Shown piece after piece: positions 1 through 7,327 of a stretch of DNA of 64,000 bases. Positions within the stretch are counted from its first letter, which is position 1; each line of letters opens with the position of its first letter. Position numbers and translations under genes: made by a program. The notes under the pieces were generated by a model. The model worked only from the letters and a program-made list of their open reading frames with translations. It was not told where the DNA came from and did not search any database. The DNA lies in NCBI GenBank assembly GCA_027486585.1, contig JAIXOU010000099.1, positions 29,251 through 93,250 on the forward strand, written 5' to 3'. The stretch is from Verrucomicrobiaceae bacterium (GTDB lineage: Bacteria > Verrucomicrobiota > Verrucomicrobiia > Verrucomicrobiales > Verrucomicrobiaceae).

Positions 1-322
1 CACTGTTCGGCAGGGCAGTTGCCATGATCTGGAAAGCTTGCGGCCAGCTTTCTAGGGTCATGCGTGGCAGTTTCGTCTGGGCAGCGAGCTGCTTAGCAAA
101 AGCCGTGAGCTGCGAGGTAAGGCCTCCGCCCTCGCGTGGTCCAAGACCTTCAAACTTTAGAAAATGATCTGCATACTTCTCACCGCAATGCGCCACAAAA
201 GCACTTTTGCCAATGCGTCTTCTTCCTTGCACGACGACCAGCGAAGCCTTGTTTTTTCGAAACAAGCGCCCGAACTGATCCGCATAAAATGCGCGTCCAT
301 GAAAGGTATTGAGTGAAGGCAT
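1..322 (-). CDS. AAA-type ATPase (archaeal-ATPase/DUF234-like), 5' part only
   Basis: The gene reads leftward from an ATG at 320-322 and runs off the left edge, so only about 107 N-terminal residues are visible. The product begins MPSLNTFHGRAFYADQFGRL and has a clear Walker A loop, GRRRIGKS, near residue 35, followed by AFVAHCGEKY and a phenylalanine-rich strand (HFLKFEGL). This matches the start of the bacterial/archaeal STAND-like ATPases that carry a 'QGRRRIGKS' P-loop. Family membership is inferred from the P-loop and its surroundings, because the Walker B motif lies outside the window. There is no Shine-Dalgarno sequence before the ATG; the first copy of the 54-base repeat array ends about ten bases upstream of it. 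Such genes often occur in many scattered copies per genome, and their role is not established. Confidence 0.8.
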   Translation of the reverse strand, partial: MPSLNTFHGRAFYADQFGRLFRKNKASLVVVQGRRRIGKSAFVAHCGEKYADHFLKFEGLGPREGGGLTSQLTAFAKQLAAQTKLPRMTLESWPQAFQIMATALPNS

Positions 323-331
323 GCGAAGGAT

Positions 332-492
332 GATGTCGATTTCGTGCTCGATTTATTTATATAAAAAAGAGCACCAAATCAACATGATGTCAATTTCGTG
401 CTCTAAATTGACTCAAATTTAAGAGCACCAAATCAGCGTGATGTCGATTCTGTGCTCCTAATCGTCAGGATAAATCGAGCACTAAATCGACA
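332..492. repeat. Array of 35-bp palindromes with an exact 54-bp period
   Basis: A motif close to GAGCACNAAATCRACAT alternates in both orientations. Leftward copies start at 332, 386 and 440; rightward copies start at 369, 423 and 477. Both series are spaced exactly 54 bases apart. Together they make two complete imperfect palindromes (369-403 and 423-457) and a half palindrome at each end. The three intervals between palindromes (350-368, 404-422, 458-476) are each 19 bases, AT-rich and not alike in sequence. The array fills the space between the divergent ATPase and DUF1501 genes, directly in front of the ATPase start. An operator array or a family-specific repeat tied to the ATPase is the simplest reading, but that is inference. 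Confidence 0.85.
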
Positions 493-567
493 ATGCATGG
501 GTCACAAAACAACCCATCGTCCCGCAAAGACGTGACTGGCGCACACGTTATGAGTAGTGGAAACTTG

Positions 568-2004
568 ATGATGATCACCCGCCGCCAACTCCTTCAATCT
601 GCTGGTCAAGGCTTTGGAGCCCTAGCGTTCACCTCCCTAGAGGCAGCAGAGCAGCGGCAACGCGCACTGTCCGTTCCTCCGAAGGCGAAGCGTGTGGTGC
701 AGCTTTTCATGGGCGGTGCCGCCAGTCACATCGACCTCTTTGATTTCAAGCCAGCGCTTATCAAACATCATGGCGAGAATTCCGATTTCGGTGAAGCCGT
801 GGAAGCTTTTCAAAACGGTCTCGGCCCCTGGAAGAAGCCCGTGTGGGATTTCAAACCTTACGGCCAGAGCGGCAAGATGCTCAGCGAAGTCGTCGCACCA
901 CTAGGCATCTGTGCAGATGACATGGCCTTCGTGCATAACATGGTGGGTAAAACGGGCGTGCATTCTCAAGGCACACTGTTGCAAGCGACAGGTTTCAACT
1001 TGCCGGGTTTCCCCGGCATGGGCTGTTGGGTCAGTTACGGCCTCGGCTCGCTTAGCGACAATCTGCCCACCTTTGTCGTGCTGCCGGATCATCGAGGCTT
1101 TGCTTCGAATGGCCCGAAAAACTGGGACAGCGCCTTTCTGCCATCGCAGCATGCAGGCACCATCATTTATCCCGGTGCGGAGACGCCCATCAGCGATCTG
1201 TTTCCCCATAAATCAGGGCGTTACATCTCGGCGAGGTCGGACCGCGGAGGTTTTGAGCTTCTGGAGCAGTTAAACCGAAAACACATGCAGCATCGTGAGG
1301 AAGACTCGCGGCTCGACTCGCGAATCAAGAGCTACGAACTCGCGGCCAAAATGCAACTCGCCGCGCCGGAAGCTCTCGACATATCAAAGGAGTCTGATGC
1401 GATGAAAACGATGTATGGCATCCAGGAGCATCGCAAAGTCTGGCCCACGGAAATCAATCCCGAAGAAGAAGCCGACTACATGGGCCGCAAGTGTCTCACT
1501 GCGCGCCGACTCCTAGAACGTGGTGTGCGTTTCGTGCAAATTTGGAGTGGTAACGACAACGGCTTTCCTCGTCGTAATTGGGACAGCCACGAAGACGTCG
1601 AGCGCGATCACGGCCCGCTCGCCTGGGGCATGGCGAAGGCCGTTAGCGCCCTGATTATGGATCTCAAACAGCGAGGCATGCTCGACGACACCATCATCCT
1701 CTGGACCACCGAATTTGGCCGCATGCCCAGCACGCAGGGCGGCAAAGGTCGCGACCACAACCCCTATGTCTTTACCAACTGGCTCTCCGGCGGCGGTATC
1801 CAGGGCGGCGTGGTGGCCGGCGAAAGCGACCAATGGGGCTACAAGCCACTAGATCGCTCGAATCCGACGACCTGCTACGATATTCATGCGACCATGATGC
1901 ACCTGCTCGGCATCGATCATGAGAAGCTCACCGTGCGGCATAACGGCATCGACCGCCGACTCACAGATGTGCACGGTCATGTGATCAAAGAACTGATCGC
2001 ATAG
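568..2004 (+). CDS. DUF1501 secreted protein (alkaline-phosphatase/sulfatase-like fold)
   Basis: The product is about 478 residues. It starts with a twin-arginine-like signal (MMITRRQLLQSAGQGFGALA), which suggests folded export by Tat. DUF1501 hallmarks follow: an N-terminal strand and putative metal-site motif (MGGAASHIDLFDFKP), a central NWDSHEDVERDHG, then LLDDT-type residues with TEFGRMP, and GRDHNPYVFTNWLSGGG near the C-terminus. The fold resembles sulfatases and phosphatases, but the substrate is unknown. In planctomycetes and verrucomicrobia these genes usually follow a DUF1549/DUF1553 cytochrome-like gene. Here no such partner precedes it, although one such pair lies at 7328-11605. 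An in-frame ATG at 493 is possible but would put residues before the Tat signal and overlap the repeat array; 568 or 571 fits the signal peptide better. Confidence 0.88.
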   Translation: MMITRRQLLQSAGQGFGALAFTSLEAAEQRQRALSVPPKAKRVVQLFMGGAASHIDLFDFKPALIKHHGENSDFGEAVEAFQNGLGPWKKPVWDFKPYGQSGKMLSEVVAPLGICADDMAFVHNMVGKTGVHSQGTLLQATGFNLPGFPGMGCWVSYGLGSLSDNLPTFVVLPDHRGFASNGPKNWDSAFLPSQHAGTIIYPGAETPISDLFPHKSGRYISARSDRGGFELLEQLNRKHMQHREEDSRLDSRIKSYELAAKMQLAAPEALDISKESDAMKTMYGIQEHRKVWPTEINPEEEADYMGRKCLTARRLLERGVRFVQIWSGNDNGFPRRNWDSHEDVERDHGPLAWGMAKAVSALIMDLKQRGMLDDTIILWTTEFGRMPSTQGGKGRDHNPYVFTNWLSGGGIQGGVVAGESDQWGYKPLDRSNPTTCYDIHATMMHLLGIDHEKLTVRHNGIDRRLTDVHGHVIKELIA

Positions 2005-2044
2005 ATCAAATGTCGAGACATCGCTGGTCGTTCCGTAACATCCC

Positions 2045-2959
2045 ATGATGAAACGACTCTGCCTTATCCCTCTCCTTACCCTCTCCGCTCAAGCACTCGA
2101 TTATCCATACGTCACCGCTGAGCCGCAGAAAGCCGGTTGGCCGCTCACGCCTGAAGAGCGGGCGTACGTAATGAAGCCTGAGTTCGAGCGGCGTCCGGGT
2201 TCAGAACAGCACAAGCATTTGCCTCCCATGTGGCCGGTTACGCCTTCAGCGGGAAACTGGGGCGGCACGAGCTGGATTGATACGCATGAGAGGCTCGTCG
2301 ATTATGTGAAGGCCAATTCGGGACCGATTGATGTCCTGCTCGTTGGCGATAGCATCACGCAGCAGTGGGGCAGCCCTCTGGACAAAGGTGTGCTCAATGA
2401 GTCGTGGAAGAAGCATTTCTCGAACTACAAGACGATCAATATCGGCATCGGCGGCGACAAGGCCCAAAATGTCCTCTGGCGGCTCGACCACGGTGGCGTC
2501 GAGGGTTTGCAGCCGAAGGTCGTCATCGTGATGATCGGCAACAACAACATGTTCTTTGCCCCCGAGACCGGCGTGGAGGCCGCGGCGAAAGGGGCGCAGA
2601 TGTGTGTGGTCAATGTGCGTGAGAAGTTTCCGCAAGCGGAGGTCATCGCCGCCAAAATCCTGCCCTGTCACGCGCCCGGCAATGCCTTCTACGAAAACCT
2701 CAAAAAGACCAACACCGCGCTCGACACCCTGAAGCTCGACAGCGATCCGAAGGTGCACATCCTCGACCTTTGGAATGATTTCGCCAACGCCGACGGCACC
2801 ATCAAACAGCCGCTCTTCACACCCGACAACATCCATCTCTCGCTTGAAGGCTACGCTGTCTATGCTGAGCGACTAAAGCCACTACTCGACCAGTTCCTCG
2901 GCGGGAAAGGGCTTGGTGGAGAAGTGATCATTCCCGCGAAGAAGAGGCCAAAGCTATGA
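2045..2959 (+). CDS. SGNH/GDSL-family lipase or esterase, secreted
   Basis: The product has 304 residues with a short signal peptide (MMKRLCLIPLLTLSAQA). The four SGNH blocks are visible: GDSITQQWG (nucleophile Ser), GIGGDKAQNVLWRLD (Gly), MIGNNNM (Asn), and DNIHLSLEGY (catalytic Asp and His). This is the architecture of platelet-activating-factor-acetylhydrolase-like esterases, which in this phylum are thought to deacetylate polysaccharides; the actual substrate cannot be read from sequence. It lies 40 bases after the DUF1501 gene in the same direction and may share its transcript. A second start at 2048 is equally possible. Confidence 0.9.
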   Translation: MMKRLCLIPLLTLSAQALDYPYVTAEPQKAGWPLTPEERAYVMKPEFERRPGSEQHKHLPPMWPVTPSAGNWGGTSWIDTHERLVDYVKANSGPIDVLLVGDSITQQWGSPLDKGVLNESWKKHFSNYKTINIGIGGDKAQNVLWRLDHGGVEGLQPKVVIVMIGNNNMFFAPETGVEAAAKGAQMCVVNVREKFPQAEVIAAKILPCHAPGNAFYENLKKTNTALDTLKLDSDPKVHILDLWNDFANADGTIKQPLFTPDNIHLSLEGYAVYAERLKPLLDQFLGGKGLGGEVIIPAKKRPKL

Positions 2960-2985
2960 CAGAAATAGAGAGACGGAAGAACAAA

Positions 2986-3096
2986 TGTGCTGATCATCCC
3001 GTTGTCATGGACACATGAGCCCGCCAATGGTCCCTCAGCACGCCCTTTGTCCGCCAGCACATCCTTGAAGCCATCAAGTGGGCTGGGAAGAAGTAA
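2986..3096 (+). pseudogene. Possible C-terminal remnant of a ThuA-domain gene
   Basis: One frame between the SGNH and DUF1592 genes reads CADHPVVMDT, a stop at 3016-3018, then TPFVRQHILEAIKWAGKK and a stop at 3094-3096. The ending resembles the last helix of ThuA-like proteins, which commonly close with a 'hil.Gi.WA' pattern, and HPVV is also common in that family. There is no start codon, the frame is interrupted and most of the domain is absent, so it would be a decayed fragment. The match is short and rests on family memory, so this is tentative. Confidence 0.35.
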
Positions 3097-3164
3097 AGGC
3101 TGTCCCAATGTCGAGAGTCGGTGACGCTCGTCGTAATCTCCGCAACGACTCTTTTCCTGCCTCG

Positions 3165-5780
3165 ATGCCTCGACTTTCAATTCTCATCTCTGCGTTCTTT
3201 CTTGCACTGCCGGGCATCCTTTTGGCCGTAGAGACATCGGCATTCTTTGAGCAGCACTGCTACGACTGTCACGATAGCGATACGAAGAAGGGTGACCTCG
3301 ATTTAACAAGCGAACTGTCCCTTGACCGCTGGATCAAAGTGCACGATGCCGTGGAGAGCGGGGAGATGCCGCCAAAGAAAAAGAAACAGCCAGCGGAAGC
3401 CGAGAAGATCGCCTTTCTGGCAAAGATGGATGCGCGACTCATCGCAGAATCCAAGGCCTCTATTGAAGGGCGAATGCGACTGCGACGGATGACGCGAGTG
3501 GAGTTTCAAAACACGCTGCAAGACTTGCTGGCGTTGCCGAGGCTCGATATCGTCAGCTTGTTGCCAGCAGATGGCCGCGTGGCGGGTTACGACAAGATCG
3601 CGGGAGCTCTGGATATCTCGCCGGGGCATCTCACGGCGTATCAAGAAGCAGTCGAGAAAGCTCTGGATGCGGCCATTGCCACGAGCAGTGTTCCACCACG
3701 AGTTTACAAGAAGCGCATCTATCCAGCGGGGCTCTTCAAGTTTGGCGGGAATCTCGTGCAGGGGCAGTTCGTCCTGCTGAAGGACAAGCAGCCTGACTCT
3801 GCGTTACCAGTGCGCGGAGGTTTTGAGGATAAACAAGGCCATGTGGGCGATGGCGGGCCCGATTTAGAGGAGCGGAAGAAAATGGTCGAAGCTGTGAAGA
3901 ACTCTCAAAGTGCCGTCGGCTTGCTCAATCCGAATCTCGCAGGCTACGAGGCTGCGATGAATGTGTCGCCGATCTACGCGGGCATGTACCGCATGAAACT
4001 GTCGCTATGGGGTTTTCAGTGGAATGAGGGCAGCCCAGAACATGGTGCCGATCAAGCCGCTGTTTTGCGCGCCCATGAAGAAGGCAAGCAACAGGAAGGC
4101 GGGCGCTTGCTGCGTGTCTTTACAGCGCCATCAATGAAGTCGAATGAAGCGGAGATCACCGAGTGGCTCGATGCTCACGAGAGCATCGTCTTTGATCCAG
4201 TGTCGGTGCCGTGGACTGGATTGCGCGTCGGGCAGGTCGCAGGACGTGCGAAGAAGCATGTGGGGCCTGGTGTGGCGATTGATTGGTTTGAGATCGAAGG
4301 ACCAATCAACGCCTCGTGGCCACCCGAGAGTCACAAGCGACTCTTTGGCGATCTGCCGATCAGCAAGTTTTCAGCTGGCGATGTCATTCCACCCCATCGT
4401 AATGAGGTGCGCAGCTTGGGTGGCTATGTGCCGAGCATGTATTTTGATCTCACGCCGCAGGAGCGGAAGCCTGCACTTGAGACGGTGCATTCCACGCAGC
4501 CCGAGGCGGATGCGCGGAAGCTCCTGACCACGTTTTTGTCGAAGGCGTTTCGCCGTGATGTGATGACCGATGAGGTCGAGCCGTATGTGAAACTGCTGCA
4601 TTCACGACTCGCCGCGAGGGAATGCTTCGAGGATGCCATGCGGCGTGTTTATGTCGCCGTGCTCACTTCGCCGGAATTTCTGTTTCACTCGTTGGATGCA
4701 CAGACCTTCACGCTGGCCTCTCGCCTATCGTATTGGCTTTGGAATGGTCTGCCAGATGATGCGCTGCTATCTAAGGCCCGCGATGGCTCACTGAATCGTC
4801 CTGAAGTATTGCGTAGCGAAGTGGATCGCTTGCTCGCGGATAAACGCAGCGAGCGCTTCATTGAGGATTTCACCAATCAGTGGCTGGAACTCAGTCGTCT
4901 CGAAGAAACCACGCCTGATCCGCAGCTCTATCCCGAGTATCGTTTTCTCCTGCATGAAGGAATGCTCGCGGAGACGCGCAGATTTTTGCGTGAACTGATT
5001 CAAAATGATTTACCCATCACCGCTCTGCTTGAGCCTGGCTTTGCCATGCTCACGCAGCGCCTCGCCGAGCACTATGGCATCACCGGAGTGACTGGCGTGG
5101 AGGCACGTAAAGTATTACTGCCAGCCGAAAGCAAACGCGGCGGCCTTCTCGGTCAAGCGTCCATCCATAAGCTCACCGCCAACGGCACGACCACATCACC
5201 AGTGAAGCGCGGCGTGTGGGTGATGGATCGTCTTTTGAATGATCCTGCTCCTCCACCGCCTCCCGGCATCTCCGCCGTCGATCCTGATACACGAGGGACC
5301 ACCACGGTGCGTCAGCAACTGGACAAACATCGCGCTGATGCCAACTGCTCTGCCTGTCATGCCAAGATCGATCCTGCGGGCTTCGCCCTGGAAGCCTTCG
5401 ATCCCATCGGCGGTCTGCGAGACCGCTACCGCTCCAATGGCAAAGGCGATGAACCACCTGAAAAAGGGAAAACTGCGTGGCGCATCACCTATAAGCTCGG
5501 TCCGACGGTCGATCCAACTGGCGAACTTACGGATGGCCGCCAATTCAACGGCCCCAACGAACTATCAGCCCTTCTCAACGCCTCTCCTGACAAACTCGCG
5601 TGTGCCTTTGTCTCCCATCTCTCGCGCTATGCAACTGGAGCTGAGGTTTGTTATGCAGATCGAGCCGAAATCCGCCGGATCGTGGAAAGCACCAAAGAGA
5701 ATGGGCATGGATTAAGTTCATTGATTCATGCGCTGGCTCAAAGTGAGATCTTCCAAACCCAGAAACTGGTGAAAGATTAA
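3165..5780 (+). CDS. DUF1592/DUF1588/DUF1585 cytochrome-like secreted protein
   Basis: From the ATG at 3165 the product has 871 residues with a clean signal peptide (MPRLSILISAFFLALPGILLA). An N-terminal haem-binding motif CYDCH sits at residues 32-36, in the planctomycete cytochrome c domain. Next come a DUF1587-like segment (RLRRMTRVEFQNTLQDLL), a long insert, and DUF1595/DUF1592 (TSPEFLFHS, RLSYWLWNGLPDDALL). DUF1588 follows (ANGTTTSPVKRGVWVMDRLL) with a second CxxCH, CSACH, at 728-732, and DUF1585 is at the end. This set is typical of exported proteins of unknown function in planctomycetes and verrucomicrobia. The usual partner, a DUF1552 protein, follows directly. An upstream GTG at 3078 keeps the frame open but would precede the signal peptide, so I rejected it. 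Confidence 0.92.
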   Translation: MPRLSILISAFFLALPGILLAVETSAFFEQHCYDCHDSDTKKGDLDLTSELSLDRWIKVHDAVESGEMPPKKKKQPAEAEKIAFLAKMDARLIAESKASIEGRMRLRRMTRVEFQNTLQDLLALPRLDIVSLLPADGRVAGYDKIAGALDISPGHLTAYQEAVEKALDAAIATSSVPPRVYKKRIYPAGLFKFGGNLVQGQFVLLKDKQPDSALPVRGGFEDKQGHVGDGGPDLEERKKMVEAVKNSQSAVGLLNPNLAGYEAAMNVSPIYAGMYRMKLSLWGFQWNEGSPEHGADQAAVLRAHEEGKQQEGGRLLRVFTAPSMKSNEAEITEWLDAHESIVFDPVSVPWTGLRVGQVAGRAKKHVGPGVAIDWFEIEGPINASWPPESHKRLFGDLPISKFSAGDVIPPHRNEVRSLGGYVPSMYFDLTPQERKPALETVHSTQPEADARKLLTTFLSKAFRRDVMTDEVEPYVKLLHSRLAARECFEDAMRRVYVAVLTSPEFLFHSLDAQTFTLASRLSYWLWNGLPDDALLSKARDGSLNRPEVLRSEVDRLLADKRSERFIEDFTNQWLELSRLEETTPDPQLYPEYRFLLHEGMLAETRRFLRELIQNDLPITALLEPGFAMLTQRLAEHYGITGVTGVEARKVLLPAESKRGGLLGQASIHKLTANGTTTSPVKRGVWVMDRLLNDPAPPPPPGISAVDPDTRGTTTVRQQLDKHRADANCSACHAKIDPAGFALEAFDPIGGLRDRYRSNGKGDEPPEKGKTAWRITYKLGPTVDPTGELTDGRQFNGPNELSALLNASPDKLACAFVSHLSRYATGAEVCYADRAEIRRIVESTKENGHGLSSLIHALAQSEIFQTQKLVKD

Positions 5781-5833
5781 GGGTGAAAAATGAAATCCAG
5801 TTGTGAATCCTATATCAGCCTCATTTGAAACCA

Positions 5834-7075
5834 ATGACCACACGTCGAACTTTTCTTCGCGCCGCCGGTGCTTCCCTTGCTTTGCCGGCCATCGGGCGTG
5901 CGTCCGAAAAGCTTCCCTCCAAGCGGCTCCTGGCGATTCATGTGCCATTGGGGATGATGCCAGCGTTTTTCTTTCCGAAGGCTGGCGAGACCTCGAGCCC
6001 CTATCTTGATCTGTTAGCGGCGCACAAAAGTCATTTCAGTACTTTTGCAGGCGTCTCTCATCCAGGTGTGGATGGCAATCATCATGCTGGGCAATGTTTC
6101 CTGACTGGTGCACCGCATCCAGGACAGCCGACTTTTCGCAACAGCCTCTCACTGGATCAACTTGTCGCAGAGAAGATTGGGCTTGATACACGATTCCCGT
6201 CACTCGCGGTTTCAGTGAGAAAAGGTGACCATTATGCGGACTCGATTTCCGTATCGCGTTCCGGTGTCGTTTTGCCCGCTGAAACAAGTGCCGAGAGGCT
6301 TTATCGTCGGCTCTTTGTGGCTGGTACACCCGATGAAATAGCGGCGACCATGCGCCGCATTGAGGCGGGCGGCAGTGTGCTCGACTTGATCCTGGACAAA
6401 GCTAAACGAATCGAAAAATCCGCCGCGCCACAGGATCGCGAGCGGCTTGATCAATACTTCCAAAGTGTGCGCGAACTCGAAACCCGACTGCAACGCAACA
6501 TCGAGTGGGAAAAGCGTCCAAAGCCGAAAGTGGACTATCCGCAACCCAAGGACATCGCTGATGCCAATGAGGTTATTGCGAGATCGAAACTCATGTTTGA
6601 TCTCATCCGCCTTGCTTTACAGACAGATAGTACACGCGTCGTCACGCTCACTCTCAGCACCTTCAGTGTCGTGCCGCATGTGCCGGGAGTGAAAAGTGAA
6701 ACGCATGGACTCACGCATCACGGGAACGAGCCGGAAAAGATGGCTGAGTTGCGGAAGATCGAAGAAGCGCAGCTGAACGTCTTTGGCGAGCTCCTGAAGG
6801 CTTTTCGCGGCGTCAACGAAACCGGTGGCTCATTGCTCGATCATACGCAAGTGCTCTACGGAAGTTGCCTCGGTAACGCCAACTCTCATAGCAATCAGAA
6901 TCTCCCTCTCATTCTCGCTGGCGGCGGATTTAAACACGGAAAAAATCTTTCTTTTGATTCGCAGAACAACACTCCTATGGCCAACCTTTTTGTCTCTATG
7001 TTACAAGGGCTAGGCATCGAAGCTGGTAAATTTGCTAGCAGTACAGGATCAATGCCAGGTCTAGATTTGGTTTGA
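5834..7075 (+). CDS. DUF1552 secreted protein, partner of the DUF1592 protein
   Basis: The product has about 413 residues and opens with a Tat-type signal (MTTRRTFLRAAGASLALPAI). Features seen in the DUF1552 family follow: HVPLGMMPAFFFP, GVSHPGVDGNHHAGQCFLTG, SLDQLVAEKIG, RYSS-like surface strands, THGLTHHG, and LLDHTQVLYGSCLGNANSHS near the C-terminus. It is thought to share the alkaline-phosphatase-like fold of DUF1501; no reaction is known. It sits 53 bases after the DUF1592 gene, the standard pairing, so the two products probably work together outside the cytoplasm. A TTG nine bases upstream (5825) extends the frame but adds only three residues; the ATG at 5834 is the more natural start. 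Confidence 0.9.
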   Translation: MTTRRTFLRAAGASLALPAIGRASEKLPSKRLLAIHVPLGMMPAFFFPKAGETSSPYLDLLAAHKSHFSTFAGVSHPGVDGNHHAGQCFLTGAPHPGQPTFRNSLSLDQLVAEKIGLDTRFPSLAVSVRKGDHYADSISVSRSGVVLPAETSAERLYRRLFVAGTPDEIAATMRRIEAGGSVLDLILDKAKRIEKSAAPQDRERLDQYFQSVRELETRLQRNIEWEKRPKPKVDYPQPKDIADANEVIARSKLMFDLIRLALQTDSTRVVTLTLSTFSVVPHVPGVKSETHGLTHHGNEPEKMAELRKIEEAQLNVFGELLKAFRGVNETGGSLLDHTQVLYGSCLGNANSHSNQNLPLILAGGGFKHGKNLSFDSQNNTPMANLFVSMLQGLGIEAGKFASSTGSMPGLDLV

Positions 7076-7327
7076 GAAGGCAATGAGTCTTGGTTGAAGC
7101 GATCTTCGCAGAAAGGGTCGATTGTGACCAACTCATAATTACGGATGTTTCCCTGATGTTAAGTTGCCGATCTACAAAGGCTTCGTCCAGCTCGGTGAGC
7201 CACTCGTGGCAAGAAAAAGGATGGTATTAAAACATCTGAAACTCGCAAGAGTCCGTTTCATCGATTTACCGGCAAAGTCAGGAAACCAAGTTTTTTTGGC
7301 ACAGCATGGTTTGGCTACGGGAAAGAA

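Noticed and set aside
332..492. CRISPR-like geometry (repeats of 35 bases, unlike spacers of 19 bases)
   Set aside because: Spacers are too short and AT-rich, only two full repeats exist, the ends are half palindromes, and no cas gene is visible.
3078..3164. GTG extension of the DUF1592 gene, and similar TTG/GTG extensions at 5825, 20097, 25742, 50420 and 57791
   Set aside because: Each places extra residues before a signal peptide or before the normal family start, where a good ATG exists.
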